A program made the position numbers and the translations under genes. This document shows positions 16,695 to 26,382 of a stretch of 64,000 bases of DNA, one piece after another. Numbering within the stretch: the first letter of the stretch is position 1; each line of letters begins with the position of its first letter. The DNA lies in NCBI GenBank assembly GCA_017513245.1, contig JAFXGK010000003.1, positions 1 to 64,000 on the forward strand. Reading direction: 5' to 3'. This stretch comes from Clostridia bacterium (GTDB lineage: Bacteria; Bacillota; Clostridia; Oscillospirales; Acutalibacteraceae). Below the pieces are notes generated by a model that saw only the letters and a list, made by a program, of their open reading frames with translations, had not been told where the DNA came from and searched no databases.

Positions 16695-17714
16695 TTAAAA
16701 CTGCTCAAGAAAACGCTTGTCGTTTTCGAAAAGCAGACGAATATCGCTAATCTTGTAGCGGGTGGTGGTAAGACGGTCAAGACCGATACCGAAAGCAAAG
16801 CCCGAATATTCCTCGGGGTCTATACCGCAGGCGCGAAGAACGTTGGGATGAACCATACCTGCGCCTAAGATCTCAATCCAGCCCGAGCCCTTGCAAACGC
16901 GGCAACCCTTGCCGCCGCACTCCGAGCAGGTAACGTCAACCTCAACGCTCGGCTCGGTAAACGGGAAGAAGGAAGGACGGAACTTAACCTTGGTGTCGGG
17001 TCCGTAAATCTCGTGAGCAAACTGCTCGAGAACACCCTTAAGGTCACACATGGTTATACCCTTGTCAACAACGAGACCCTCCATCTGATGGAAAACGGGG
17101 GAGTGCGTAGCGTCAACCTCGTCGGCGCGGAAAACACGGCCGGGGCAAACGATGCGGATAGGGGGTTTGCGGTCCTTCATGGTTCTGATCTGTGCGGCAG
17201 AGGTCTGCGTGCGCAGAAGAATATTCTCGCCGAGGTAGAAGGTGTCCTGCATATCACGAGCAGGGTGGTCGGCGGGGATGTTAAGCGCCTCGAAGTTGTA
17301 GTAATCGGTTTCAACCTCGGGACCGTCAACAACGTCAAATCCCATCGACTGGAAGATGTCGATCATATCGGCCAAAACGGTGTTAAGCGGATGCAGACCG
17401 CCTACGGTGCCTGCCTTTGCGGGCATAGTGATGTCTATTTTTTCGCTCTCAAGGCGTGCGGCAAGCGCGGCCTTGCCGAGAGCAGCCTTTTTTTCTGTGA
17501 TTGCAGCTTCAATATCGGCGCGAACCTCGTTTGCAAGCTGACCCATAAGCGGACGCTCCTCAGCCGAAAGCTGACCGAGCGACTTAAGAATTGCCGAAAC
17601 CTCGCCCTTTTTGCCGAGGAAACGAACGCGAAGCTCCTCGATAGCGGCAGAATCAGCGGCGGCAGCAACAGCTGCGAGAGCGGTTTCGCGAATCTGCGAT
17701 AACTGTTCTTTCAT
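16695..17714 (-). CDS. pheS: Phenylalanine-tRNA ligase, alpha subunit
   Basis: A 339-residue catalytic subunit of PheRS. An N-terminal coiled-coil (about residues 1-85) is followed by the class II core: motif 2 (CPGRVFRADEVDATHSPVFHQMEG) and motif 3 (FAFGIGLDRL). The strand GAGMVHPNVL is as in other PheS. The ATG at 17714 has GGAGG a few bases upstream. It is the first gene after the T-box leader. Confidence 0.98.
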   Translation of the reverse strand: MKEQLSQIRETALAAVAAAADSAAIEELRVRFLGKKGEVSAILKSLGQLSAEERPLMGQLANEVRADIEAAITEKKAALGKAALAARLESEKIDITMPAKAGTVGGLHPLNTVLADMIDIFQSMGFDVVDGPEVETDYYNFEALNIPADHPARDMQDTFYLGENILLRTQTSAAQIRTMKDRKPPIRIVCPGRVFRADEVDATHSPVFHQMEGLVVDKGITMCDLKGVLEQFAHEIYGPDTKVKFRPSFFPFTEPSVEVDVTCSECGGKGCRVCKGSGWIEILGAGMVHPNVLRACGIDPEEYSGFAFGIGLDRLTTTRYKISDIRLLFENDKRFLEQF

Positions 17715-17736
17715 TTAATTACCTCCAAAAAATAAA

Positions 17737-17769
17737 TCGGCTCCGCCCCCTAAAAAGGGACGAAGCCGA
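17737..17769 (-). terminator. T-box-controlled terminator
   Basis: The stem closest to pheS; it competes with the antiterminator that includes the T-box bulge. Confidence 0.85.
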
Positions 17770-18007
17770 ATAAAACTTGACTCCGCGGTACCACCCGCAT
17801 TCTCGTATAAAACGAGCACTCAAAAGACAAATAACGCTGTCAAAACGGCAGGACCTACTGTTACTTCAGCCGAGCTGCTCGGAAGTGAACTTCATTAACC
17901 TTAAAGCGCAGGTCGGCTTACAGCCGGCGACCGACCCTCTCTTAGCGTGCGGGAAAACTACTTTTCTTCGTCATAGCATTTATAGGGGACAAACCCTTAT
18001 TCAAATC
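17737..18007 (-). ncRNA. T-box leader with phenylalanine specifier, upstream of pheST
   Basis: A 270-base leader on the minus strand. The T-box sequence GGGTGGTACCGCG lies at about 17785-17797, next to a GC-rich terminator (17737-17769, GGGGGCGGAGCCG paired with CGGCTTCGTCCC, then T-run). Upstream there is an AGAGAGGG bulge typical of stem I and a candidate specifier loop with TTC followed by A at 17889-17887. Uncharged tRNA-Phe would pair with TTC and, through its CCA end, with the T-box, stopping terminator formation and allowing pheST transcription. Confidence 0.93.
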
Positions 18008-18013
18008 TTAAGT

Positions 18014-18042
18014 ATCATACCACGAATGGCATAATTTTGCAA
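18014..18042 (-). promoter_or_regulatory. Promoter of the pheST T-box transcript
   Basis: Minus strand: TTGCAA (18042-18037), 17 bp, TATGAT (18019-18014). Predicted start near 18007 sets the 5' end of the leader. Confidence 0.75.
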
Positions 18043-18048
18043 GTCTTT

Positions 18049-18798
18049 TTATATATGGTTTACGGGACTTTTGTGACACTCGATAAACTCAACGCCCGGA
18101 ACTTCCCTCTTTAGGAGCGCGGCGAGCGGAGCCACAGCGATATCCTCGGTCTCGAAGTGACCGCAAACCATAAGAGTAAAGCCTGCGTTTTTAGCGGCAA
18201 CAAAGTCGCTGTGCTTAGCCTCACCCGTGATATAAGCATCGGCGCCCGAGGCCATAACCTCACGCAGCATACTGCCACCGCCGCCCGAGCAAACAACAAC
18301 CTTGTTTATCGGCTTGCCGCCGTCGACATAGGCGATATGTGTGGCAAAAAGGCTATCGCGGCATTTAAGAGCAAGTTCCTTTGCGGAAAGGTTCTTTGCA
18401 AAGGTTCCGCCGGGGATAAGCAGTCCGTCGATCATAAGGCGCTTATTTATGCTGATGCCTAACTTCTGGCAGAGTATTTCATTAACACCGTTTGTGCCGG
18501 TATCGTAATTTGTGTGGGCCGAGATGATCGAAATTCCGTGCTTTATAGCCTTGTGAACAACGCTCTCTGCAGTTACCTTTTTAACGCCGTCAAAAATAAC
18601 GGGATGATGTGTAACAACTGCGGTTGCGCCCTCACTTATTGCAAAGTCGAGCACCTCGTGAGTGCAGTCGAGAGCAACGACAGCCTTCTTAACGTCGGCC
18701 TCGGCGTCGCCGACAAGCAGACCCACGTTATCAAAATCGCAGGCGGTAAGCCAGGGATAGTACCAATCGATTTTTTCTACAATGTCTTTAATCTTCAT
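18049..18798 (-). CDS. Nif3-like dinuclear metal centre hexameric protein
   Basis: A 249-residue protein of the Nif3/YqfO family. The two metal-binding regions are visible: VVTHHPVIFDGVK with the HH pair and SAHTNYD near residues 60-100, and VCGHFETEDIAV near the C-terminus. Its biochemical role is unsettled (GTP cyclohydrolase I type 2 annotations are by homology only). It is 14 bases after glnS and is probably the last gene of the gltX-glnS operon. In many Firmicutes this gene sits beside trmK; here trmK is 22 kb away. Confidence 0.9.
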   Translation of the reverse strand: MKIKDIVEKIDWYYPWLTACDFDNVGLLVGDAEADVKKAVVALDCTHEVLDFAISEGATAVVTHHPVIFDGVKKVTAESVVHKAIKHGISIISAHTNYDTGTNGVNEILCQKLGISINKRLMIDGLLIPGGTFAKNLSAKELALKCRDSLFATHIAYVDGGKPINKVVVCSGGGGSMLREVMASGADAYITGEAKHSDFVAAKNAGFTLMVCGHFETEDIAVAPLAALLKREVPGVEFIECHKSPVNHI

Positions 18799-18812
18799 AA
18801 ATCGTCACCTCG

Positions 18813-20486
18813 TTACTTTGCTTTAAAGGAATCCTTAAGTGCAACCGTGCGGTTGATTATAAGATTATCGGGGGTGGAATCGGTATCCACGCAGAAGTAG
18901 CCCTGACGCATAAACTGGAATCGGTCACCCACTTTAGCATCGCGCATATTTTCTTCCAAAGCGCAGCCCTCAAGCACAGTGAGCGATTCGGGGTTCAGGT
19001 TATCTGCAAAGCTTTCAACACCCTCCTCGTCGGACGGGTTGGAAACGTTAAAGAGTCGGTCATAAAGACGAACGGTAGCCTTTGTGCAGTGCGAAGCCGA
19101 AACCCAGTGCAGCGTGCCCTTAACCTTGCGGCCGTCGGGAGTCTCGCCGCCGAAGCTTTCGGGGTCATAGGTGCAGTGAACGGCGGTTATATTGCCCTGC
19201 TCATCACAGTCGTGCGAAGCATACTTGAGGTAATAAGCGCCCTTAAGGCGAACCTCGCGCTCGGGGCAAAGACGGAAATACTTTCCGGGAGGATTAAGAC
19301 AGAAGTCATCCTGCTCGATATAAACCTCGCGGCTGAAGGTAACCGTTCTCTTGCCGAGTTCGGGCTTGTTGGGGTTGATTTCAACCTCAATCTGTTCCTC
19401 CTTGTCCTCGGGATAGTTATCGATAATAACCTTAAGGGGACGGAGTACCGCCATAGCGCGGTCGGCCTCAACGTTAAGATAGTCGCGAACGCAGGACTCA
19501 AGCAGCGCATAGTCGATAACGCTGTTGGCCTTGGAAACGCCGATTTTATCAACAAATGCTCTTACAGCCTCTGCAGGGAAGCCGCGACGGCGCATACCGC
19601 AAAGGGTAGCCATTCTGGGGTCATCCCAGCCCGAAACCAAACCGTCGTTTACAAGCTTTAAGCACTTGCGCTTGCTGGTTAAGGTGTAGTTTAAGTTCAT
19701 TCGGGCAAACTCAATCTGTCTCGGCGGGGTTGGAATGTCGAGAACCTCTAAAAACCAGTTATAAAGCGGTCTGTGGTTTTCAAATTCCAGCGAGCACAGC
19801 GAGTGTGTAACGCCCTCGCGAGCATCCGAAAGCGGATGAGCAAAGTCATACATCGGATAAACGCACCATTTGTCACCCGTGCGGTGGTGATGTGCCTTCA
19901 TAACGCGGTAGATAACGGGGTCGCGCATGTTCATATTGGGCGACGCCATATCAATCTTGGCGCGAAGAACAAGGCTTCCGTTTTCAAATTCGCCCGCAGT
20001 CATTCTGCGGAAAAGCTCGCGCGTTTCCTCTATAGGACGGTTGCGATAGGGGCTTTCCTTGCCCGGCTCGGTAAGTGTTCCGCGGTATTCGCGAATCTCA
20101 TCGGCCGATAATTCGTCAACGTAGGCAAGACCCTTATCGATAAGCTTTAATGCGCACTCGTAGATATAATCAAAATAATCCGAAGCGTAATAAACGTTAT
20201 CCCATTCGAAACCGAGCCACTTAATATCCTCCATAATGGCGTCAACGTATTCGGTGTCTTCCTTGGTGGGGTTGGTATCGTCCAGACGGAGGTTACACTT
20301 TCCGCCGTACTTTTCGGCAGTGCCGAAGTCTATGCAAATAGCCTTGGCGTGACCGATATGAAGATAACCGTTGGGCTCGGGCGGAAAGCGGGTCTGAACC
20401 TTATTATATACGCCCTCGGCTAAGTCGGTATCAATAGCGTCTAAAATAAAATTAGACGCGGCTTCGTTTAACAGCATTTCTTCCAT
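18813..20486 (-). CDS. glnS: Glutaminyl-tRNA synthetase
   Basis: A 557-residue class I synthetase. It has the HIGH-type motif GYLHIGHAK in [14 protein letters not shown], the DDTNP loop, and the KMSKS-like TSKRK, followed by two beta-barrel anticodon domains ([20 protein letters not shown]-type). The proline-rich PPEPNG and the two-barrel C-terminus separate it from GluRS. It is paired with gltX; many Firmicutes lack GlnRS and use GatCAB, so its presence is informative. An AAGGAG ribosome site precedes the ATG. Confidence 0.97.
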   Translation of the reverse strand: MEEMLLNEAASNFILDAIDTDLAEGVYNKVQTRFPPEPNGYLHIGHAKAICIDFGTAEKYGGKCNLRLDDTNPTKEDTEYVDAIMEDIKWLGFEWDNVYYASDYFDYIYECALKLIDKGLAYVDELSADEIREYRGTLTEPGKESPYRNRPIEETRELFRRMTAGEFENGSLVLRAKIDMASPNMNMRDPVIYRVMKAHHHRTGDKWCVYPMYDFAHPLSDAREGVTHSLCSLEFENHRPLYNWFLEVLDIPTPPRQIEFARMNLNYTLTSKRKCLKLVNDGLVSGWDDPRMATLCGMRRRGFPAEAVRAFVDKIGVSKANSVIDYALLESCVRDYLNVEADRAMAVLRPLKVIIDNYPEDKEEQIEVEINPNKPELGKRTVTFSREVYIEQDDFCLNPPGKYFRLCPEREVRLKGAYYLKYASHDCDEQGNITAVHCTYDPESFGGETPDGRKVKGTLHWVSASHCTKATVRLYDRLFNVSNPSDEEGVESFADNLNPESLTVLEGCALEENMRDAKVGDRFQFMRQGYFCVDTDSTPDNLIINRTVALKDSFKAK

Positions 20487-20499
20487 TTTGGAAAACTCC

Positions 20500-22164
20500 T
20501 TACTTTTCTAAATGCTCGGCAGCGGCGGTAAGCCTTTCTATACAGCGTTCCTTTCCGAGAACGTTCATAATACTGCAAAGGTCGGGTGTGTTGCGGCGGC
20601 CGGTAACGGCAATACGTATAACGGTCGAAGCATCGCCCGAATGACCGAGGTATGCCTCGGGATTAGCCTTGTATTCCTTAGTGTCGGCGGCAAGTCCCAG
20701 CGGCGGGCAGATTGCCTTAATACCGGAGAACCATTCGTTGCGGTCCTCCTGCGGCTCGTAGGATGCGATATATGCGCGAAGAATCTTGGCGCATAGTTCG
20801 TCACTTAAATTCTCAGGCATCTCGTACGAGGGGGTGAAGGTCTCGTCAAAGAAATAAGAGCAATACTCAGGAGCGTCACTCCACTTGGCGATATCCTTGC
20901 GCGGCTTGGGTACGTCACGGTCGATTGCGAATACGCGCTTTGCATAATCAACGTCGGCCGAAAGCAATTTATAAAATTCCTCGTTATACTCGCGCGACCA
21001 GCTAAGCAGCGCCTCTACAACCTGCTCACTCGACATGGTGCTTACAACACGCTTGCTGACGTCAAGCAGCTTGTTGCCGTCAAACAACGCGCCCGAAACG
21101 CTCATACGCTTTAGGTTAAACTTAAAGTCGCGGTAGGGAAGAGTGGGGTTGGCGCGGCGCCAATCCTCAAAGTCGGAGGCGGCGATGGTCATAAGATATT
21201 CCATAACGCTCTCGCCCTCAAAGCCCTGCTCAATGAAGTACTTAACGGCGGCTTCGGGGTCCTTGCGCTTGGAAATCTTGCGCTTGGCGCCGGTTTCGTC
21301 GTCGGTCTTCATAATGGGCGAAACGTGGGCGTATTTCGGTGCCTTAAAGCCCAAAATACGGAAAAGCTCAATATGTTTGGGTGTCGATGAGATCCACTCG
21401 TCGCCACGGATAACGTGGGTGGTGTGCATAAGGTGGTCGTCAATCGCGTGGGCGAAGTGATACGTGGGAACACCGTCAGATTTCAGCAGAACGAAATCCT
21501 CGTCGTTTTCGGGCATTTCGATTTTGCCCTTTATACCGTCGTCAAACGTAATTCTGCGGTCTTCGCTGCCGCCCGAACGCAGGCGAACAACGAAGGGCTT
21601 TCCCTCGGCAATCAGCTTTTCAGCCTCGTCGGGGGTTATATCGCGGTGACGAGCCCACTCACCGTGGTAGCCGGTGCGCACCTTCAGCGCTTCCTGCTTT
21701 TCACGGGTTTCGGCCAGTTCCTCTTCGGTGCAGAAGCAGGGGTAGGCGAGACCGCGGGAAATAAGATCCTTTACGTAGGTCTGGTAAATTTCAACACGCT
21801 GGCTCTGCTTATAGGGGCCGTAGTTACCCTTTTCCTCGGTGCCCGAAATGAAGCCCTCGTCAATGCCGATGCCGAAACGCTTAAGTCCCTCAATAATATC
21901 GGCAATTCCGCCCTCAACCTCACGCTTTTTATCGGTATCCTCAATTCGGGTAAAGAAGATGCCTCCCGTGGTGGTTGCGGTTATACGGTTTACCATACCG
22001 GTAAAGAGAGTGCCTATATGCAGATAACCCGTAGGACTCGGAGCAATTCTTACAACGCGAGCACCCTCAGGTAGTTCGCGTGCGGGATACAATGCTTCAT
22101 AGTAGTCGGGGGTTTTGTCAATGTTGGGCAGTAAAAGCTCTGCCATGCGACGGTTTTCGCTCAA
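20500..22164 (-). CDS. gltX: Glutamyl-tRNA synthetase
   Basis: A 554-residue class I synthetase with [13 protein letters not shown] and the KMSKS-type loop [12 protein letters not shown], and a helical C-terminal anticodon domain. It is longer than typical GluRS (about 480) through an N-terminal extension of about 40 residues before the HIGH motif and extra C-terminal sequence. A GTG at 22173 opens the frame but overlaps the GAGGTG ribosome site; the TTG at 22164 is 6 bases downstream of it and is chosen. Followed by glnS after 13 bases. Confidence 0.95.
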   Translation of the reverse strand: MSENRRMAELLLPNIDKTPDYYEALYPARELPEGARVVRIAPSPTGYLHIGTLFTGMVNRITATTTGGIFFTRIEDTDKKREVEGGIADIIEGLKRFGIGIDEGFISGTEEKGNYGPYKQSQRVEIYQTYVKDLISRGLAYPCFCTEEELAETREKQEALKVRTGYHGEWARHRDITPDEAEKLIAEGKPFVVRLRSGGSEDRRITFDDGIKGKIEMPENDEDFVLLKSDGVPTYHFAHAIDDHLMHTTHVIRGDEWISSTPKHIELFRILGFKAPKYAHVSPIMKTDDETGAKRKISKRKDPEAAVKYFIEQGFEGESVMEYLMTIAASDFEDWRRANPTLPYRDFKFNLKRMSVSGALFDGNKLLDVSKRVVSTMSSEQVVEALLSWSREYNEEFYKLLSADVDYAKRVFAIDRDVPKPRKDIAKWSDAPEYCSYFFDETFTPSYEMPENLSDELCAKILRAYIASYEPQEDRNEWFSGIKAICPPLGLAADTKEYKANPEAYLGHSGDASTVIRIAVTGRRNTPDLCSIMNVLGKERCIERLTAAAEHLEK

Positions 22165-22204
22165 AATTTTCACCTCAAATAACAGTAGAACTATAATTAT
22201 ATAT

Positions 22205-22233
22205 ATTATTGCAGATTTTACCTGAAATTACAA
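22205..22233 (-). promoter_or_regulatory. Promoter of the gltX-glnS-nif3 operon
   Basis: Minus strand: TTGTAA (22233-22228), 17 bp, AATAAT (22210-22205), just downstream of the nrdR terminator. Confidence 0.6.
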
Positions 22234-22246
22234 TACAAAAATCAAA

Positions 22247-22272
22247 AAAAGGACCGATTTTTCGGTCCTTTT
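22247..22272 (-). terminator. nrdR terminator
   Basis: AAAAGGACCGA stem with a four-T loop; A-run and T-run flanks. Confidence 0.85.
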
Positions 22273-22277
22273 TGGGT

Positions 22278-22730
22278 TTATTTTTCAAGAAGCTTATTAA
22301 GTTCGGACATAAAGGTGCCGATATCCTTAAACTGTCGGTAAACCGAAGCGAAACGAACGTATGCAACTTCGTCCACGCCCTTAAGCTTATCCATAACCAG
22401 TTCACCTATACGTTCGCTGGTAACCTCACGGTCGAGAGAGTTCTGCAGAGTGGCCTCGATTTCGTCTATGATACGCTCAAGCATATCAATGGAAACGGGG
22501 CGTTTTTCGCAGGCACGCATAAGACCGTTAAGTAACTTATCGCGGTTAAATACCTCGCGGGATTTATCCTTCTTGATTACAATAACGGGGAGACTTTCGA
22601 TAATTTCATAGGTCGTAAAACGTTTCTGACACTTAAGGCATTCACGTCTGCGACGAATTCTTTCACCCTCATCTGTGGGGCGCGAGTCGATTACTCGGCT
22701 TTCCTCAAAGCCGCAAAAGGGGCATTTCAT
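22278..22730 (-). CDS. nrdR: Transcriptional repressor NrdR
   Basis: A 150-residue repressor of ribonucleotide reductase genes. An N-terminal zinc ribbon (CPFCG ... CLKCQKRF, four cysteines) with SRVIDSRP and RRRREC is followed by an ATP-cone at about residues 49-139 ([24 protein letters not shown]). The frame is open further upstream, but the ATG at 22730 with GGAGGG begins exactly at the zinc ribbon. No nrd gene is in the window. Confidence 0.97.
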   Translation of the reverse strand: MKCPFCGFEESRVIDSRPTDEGERIRRRRECLKCQKRFTTYEIIESLPVIVIKKDKSREVFNRDKLLNGLMRACEKRPVSIDMLERIIDEIEATLQNSLDREVTSERIGELVMDKLKGVDEVAYVRFASVYRQFKDIGTFMSELNKLLEK

Positions 22731-22757
22731 AAAAATCCCTCCGATAAATTTTTGATA

Positions 22758-22786
22758 ATTATACCATATATTGTATATAATTTCAA
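22758..22786 (-). promoter_or_regulatory. Promoter of nrdR
   Basis: Minus strand: TTGAAA (22786-22781), 17 bp, TATAAT (22763-22758). The spacer holds ATATACAATATATGG, so the region is AT-rich and partly palindromic. Confidence 0.75.
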
Positions 22787-22876
22787 GGATAAAAAATAAA
22801 ATACGACAAGTACTTGTGTAAAGGGGCAAAATATGATACAATTTTCACCGTGAAAAACGAAAAAAGGAGAATTTTT

Positions 22877-23463
<587 letters not shown>

Positions 23464-23467
<4 letters not shown>

Positions 23468-23844
23468 AAAATCGAAAGCAGAGAAAACTGCTCGTTTTCG
23501 AGCATATGGTGCAGCATTGCTCGCACCACCTCGCACTCGCTGTAAAAGAGGCTGTCATCACCGCTTTTGGCATAGCTTTCAAGACGTGAAACCGACAAAA
23601 CCGCTTCGTCAACCGTTTCGCGGTTTACAAATGCCGAAAGCCTAAGATGGGTCTTTTCAAAATCGGTCTTTATATCCGCCGCAAGCACTGCGGCGGATTT
23701 TTTATTGCCCTCACGGTACAGCTTTTCGCAACTGTCAAGCCTGCTTTGATAATCATCGTGGTAGTACTCAGTTACGGCGTGTCCGCTCCATACTATTAAA
23801 ACCACCAGCGAAAAAAGCACCGCCGCCGCTATCAGTCTTTTCAT
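23464..23844 (-). CDS. DUF4363 family protein
   Basis: A 126-residue protein with an N-terminal membrane helix or uncleaved signal (about residues 3-22) and a helical outside part. It matches the DUF4363 type, small proteins commonly encoded beside DUF421 in clostridia. Start overlaps the DUF421 stop by 4 bases, so the two are co-translated and likely form a complex. Function unknown. Confidence 0.78.
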
Positions 23845-24527
23845 TTCTTGTTTTCCTTTCGAATCAGTAAAACGTTTTTTTCGTGGTCAAGCGTCAGGAT
23901 AAAAATTTCATCCATTCGTACCTTTTGCTTTTTTAAAATCTTATTTAGCTCGTTTTCCTTTATAAACAGTGCGTCGAGCGATTCCTTTATTACCGTACCG
24001 TCGCATATTACGGGTAGGGGAAGCAGATTTTCCTTCGTCGAAACTTCCATATCTTTTTTGGTTACGCTGTCGTATTCGCTGCGACGAAGCACGCTTAGAT
24101 TTCCGTTAACCTCCAGTACGGCATAGGCCACCTCGCTGATGTCGAAAACGCTGTTTTGCCGCAATAGTTCAATAAGGTCGAGCACCGTAATCCGCACTCG
24201 CTTCATGGCGGCTTCATCAATCTTGCCGTTGCGTATTATCACTGCGGCACGACCGCTCATCAGTTTTCTTACGGCTTGACTTTTCATAGCGGCAACCGAA
24301 ATTATAATTTCAAGCACCACTAATATGAATATAGCCGCAACACCCGAAAGCAGAGGTCTTGTCGGGTCCTGCAACGGAATAGCCGCAATTTCGGATATCA
24401 AAATGGTTACAACCAGCTCGTTAGGCTGCAAATCACCTATCTGACGCTTGCCCATAAGACGTATTGCCAGCGTCACAAAAACGTACATTACTGCGCATCT
24501 TATAACTGTAGAAATCAAAAAAATCAC
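23841..24527 (-). CDS. DUF421 domain membrane protein (YetF/YdfR-like)
   Basis: A 228-residue protein with three N-terminal membrane helices (about residues 1-80), the family signature MGKRQIGDLQPNELVVTILISEIAAIPL, and a cytosolic mixed alpha/beta domain with GKIDEAAMKRVRITVLDLIELLRQ. Start is uncertain: a GTG at 24527 or TTG at 24518 gives the full first helix, but both lie in or just after the rex terminator and neither has a good ribosome site; the ATG at 24488 would truncate the helix. The family has been linked to spore and envelope functions in Bacillus. Confidence 0.85.
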   Translation of the reverse strand: MIFLISTVIRCAVMYVFVTLAIRLMGKRQIGDLQPNELVVTILISEIAAIPLQDPTRPLLSGVAAIFILVVLEIIISVAAMKSQAVRKLMSGRAAVIIRNGKIDEAAMKRVRITVLDLIELLRQNSVFDISEVAYAVLEVNGNLSVLRRSEYDSVTKKDMEVSTKENLLPLPVICDGTVIKESLDALFIKENELNKILKKQKVRMDEIFILTLDHEKNVLLIRKENKK

Positions 24528-24550
24528 CGCACATATTATGTGCGGTGATT
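24522..24550 (-). terminator. rex terminator overlapping the DUF421 start
   Basis: ATCACCGCACAT pairs with ATGTGCGGTGAT, followed on the minus strand by a seven-T run that is also the first codons of DUF421. This arrangement may let the hairpin control both read-through and translation. Confidence 0.8.
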
Positions 24551-24567
24551 GCTGTAATTACCCAAAA

Positions 24568-25194
24568 TTAATTTAATTTGTAGCGAAGCGTCATAAGGCT
24601 GTCGCCAAAATGCATATTCTCAACCGAAACCTCGGGGTGCTTTACCGAAATATCGGCATGGCTGAAGTTCCAAAAGCCCTTAACGCCCAGAGAAATAAGC
24701 TGGTCAGAGATATGTAGTGCGGCTTCCTTCGGAATGCAGAGGATTGCCGTTGAGGGCAGGTTTTCTCGACAAAATTCATCCATAACCGAGGTGTTTCTTA
24801 CCGGTATGTTGCGAATGATTTCGCCGTTTAAGGCCTCGTTTTTATCAAAAATTCCGATAAGCTGAAAACCGAGTTGTTCAAATTTAACGTGGTTTGCAAT
24901 TGCGCGGCCGAGGTTGCCCACACCGACGAGGATAGCCTTTTCCTTTTTGTTAAGACCTAAAATGATACCTATTTCCTCATAAAGTTGGTCAACGTTATAT
25001 CCGTATCCCTGCTGACCGAAGCCGCCGAAGCAGTTAAGGTCCTGACGGATCTGGCTGGCGGTAAGTCCCATGCGTTCGGCAAGCTCACGTGAAGAGATGC
25101 GCTTTACACCTTCATTTATAAGTTCACCCAGAAATCTGTAATAGCGGGGAAGACGTTTAATAACGAGATGCGAAATACGTCTTGTGTTTTCCAT
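24568..25194 (-). CDS. rex: Redox-sensing transcriptional repressor Rex
   Basis: A 208-residue repressor that senses NADH/NAD+. A winged helix (about residues 1-80: RISHLVIKRLPRYYRFLGEL, SSRELAERMGLTASQIRQDLNCFGGFGQQGYGY) is followed by a Rossmann domain with GVGNLGRAIANH and the swapped C-terminal helix. Full length and all signatures are intact. It is the first gene of its unit; a standard Rex box (TTGTGA-N6-TCACAA) is not seen upstream, so autoregulation is not indicated. Confidence 0.97.
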   Translation of the reverse strand: MENTRRISHLVIKRLPRYYRFLGELINEGVKRISSRELAERMGLTASQIRQDLNCFGGFGQQGYGYNVDQLYEEIGIILGLNKKEKAILVGVGNLGRAIANHVKFEQLGFQLIGIFDKNEALNGEIIRNIPVRNTSVMDEFCRENLPSTAILCIPKEAALHISDQLISLGVKGFWNFSHADISVKHPEVSVENMHFGDSLMTLRYKLN

Positions 25195-25239
25195 ATTTTC
25201 AATCTACTTTCATATATATAGTATGCGATACATATACAT

Positions 25240-25268
25240 ATTATCTACCAAATCGACGCTTTTGTCAA
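25240..25268 (-). promoter_or_regulatory. Promoter of rex
   Basis: Minus strand: TTGACA (25268-25263), 17 bp, GATAAT (25245-25240). Confidence 0.75.
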
Positions 25269-25295
25269 CGAAATAAAAAAATTTTAAAAAAAGTA

Positions 25296-25324
25296 TTGAC
25301 AAAACATAGGGTATTTGATATATT
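25296..25324 (+). promoter_or_regulatory. Promoter of the perR operon
   Basis: TTGACA (25296-25301), 17 bp, TATATT (25319-25324). It is divergent from the rex promoter with 27 bp between the -35 elements. Confidence 0.85.
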
Positions 25325-25325
25325 A

Positions 25326-25348
25326 TAAATAGTAATCATTCCTATTTA
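25326..25348. promoter_or_regulatory. Fur/PerR-type operator at the perR start site
   Basis: An 11-1-11 inverted repeat centred on C25337: TAAATAGTAAT and ATTCCTATTTA match as inverted arms at 10 of 11 positions. The middle 7-1-7 part resembles Fur-superfamily boxes. It covers the transcription start, so the product of the next gene would repress itself and the peroxide-defence genes behind it. Confidence 0.75.
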
Positions 25349-25369
25349 AGTTTGAAGGAGGTGCCGCAG

Positions 25370-25738
25370 TTGGCAAGATACTCGAAGCAACGAGAAGTAA
25401 TAGAAAATATTCTTCATTCCACTACGGCGCATCCGTCGGCTGCGGAGGTTTACGCAAAGGCCAAAGAGGTTATCCCGAATATAAGTCTTGGAACGGTGTA
25501 CCGCAATCTTGATTCACTGAGTCACGATGGTGAGGCGCAGTCCTTTACGGTAGGGGATATCGCTCATTTCGACGGCAATATTGCACCGCATCCTCATTTC
25601 TTCTGTACCAAATGCGGCAGAGTGAAGGACCTTGAGTGCGATATGGATAAGCTGCTGTCGCTGATGACCGGGCTTGACGGCTGTGAGGTCGACAGCGAAA
25701 CGGTACTGCTCGGCGGTCTGTGCAGCGAATGCGTATAA
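25370..25738 (+). CDS. perR: Fur family transcriptional regulator, PerR type
   Basis: A 122-residue Fur-family repressor. Winged helix at about residues 1-80 ([28 protein letters not shown]); dimerisation domain with the [10 protein letters not shown] and C-terminal GLCSEC zinc-binding CxxC pairs. The start is a TTG at 25370, 7 bases after GGAGGTG, giving the N-terminus Met-Ala-Arg-Tyr-Ser-Lys. The PerR rather than Fur assignment rests mainly on the next gene, a peroxide reductase, and on the short size; metal choice cannot be read directly. Confidence 0.88.
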   Translation: MARYSKQREVIENILHSTTAHPSAAEVYAKAKEVIPNISLGTVYRNLDSLSHDGEAQSFTVGDIAHFDGNIAPHPHFFCTKCGRVKDLECDMDKLLSLMTGLDGCEVDSETVLLGGLCSECV

Positions 25739-25790
25739 GTTGATTACAAATAAAAAATTAAAAAATTATAAACTATTGGAGGAAAACAAA

Positions 25791-26333
25791 ATGAAAAAGT
25801 ATGTATGTTTAGTATGTGGTTACGTTCACGAAGGCGACGCTGCTCCTGCAGAGTGCCCCATTTGCCACGCACCCGCAAGCAAATTTGAAGAGCAGAAGGC
25901 TGATAAGGGCTGGGCTGCAGAGCACGTTGTAGGCATCGCCCAGGGCGTAGACGAGAGAATCATTGAAGGTCTTCGCGAGAACTTCAACGGCGAGTGCAGC
26001 GAGGTAGGTATGTATCTTGCAATGTCCCGCGTGGCGCACCGTGAGGGTTATCCCGAAATCGGTCTTTACTGGGAGAAGGCCGCTCTTGAAGAGGCCGAGC
26101 ACGCAGCAAAGTTTGCCGAGCTTTTAGGCGAAGTACTTACCGATTCTACCAAGAAGAACCTTGCTATGCGCGTAGATGCTGAGCGTGGCGCAACCAGTGG
26201 CAAGTTCGAGCTTGCTAAGCTCGCAAAGGAACTCGGCCTTGATGCTATCCACGACACCGTTCACGAGATGGCTCGCGACGAAGCCCGTCACGGCAAGGCA
26301 TTTGAGGGACTTCTCGAGCGTTATTTCGGATAA
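25791..26333 (+). CDS. Reverse rubrerythrin (NADH peroxidase)
   Basis: A 180-residue peroxide-detoxifying enzyme with the reversed domain order: an N-terminal rubredoxin-like Fe(SCys)4 site ([23 protein letters not shown], residues 6-28) then a four-helix diiron ferritin-like domain (about 45-180) with ExxH motifs ([22 protein letters not shown]). Reverse rubrerythrins reduce H2O2 in clostridia and are PerR-regulated. The ATG at 25791 follows GGAGG. Operon with perR. Confidence 0.95.
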   Translation: MKKYVCLVCGYVHEGDAAPAECPICHAPASKFEEQKADKGWAAEHVVGIAQGVDERIIEGLRENFNGECSEVGMYLAMSRVAHREGYPEIGLYWEKAALEEAEHAAKFAELLGEVLTDSTKKNLAMRVDAERGATSGKFELAKLAKELGLDAIHDTVHEMARDEARHGKAFEGLLERYFG

Positions 26334-26382
26334 TCACCTATAAAACGCACATAATTATCTAAGATAAACGGAGGCGAGAAAT

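Noticed and set aside
25195-25370. A Rex operator between rex and perR
   Set aside because: No TTGTGA-N6-TCACAA-like site; the only strong inverted repeat there has the 7-1-7 pattern of Fur-type boxes.
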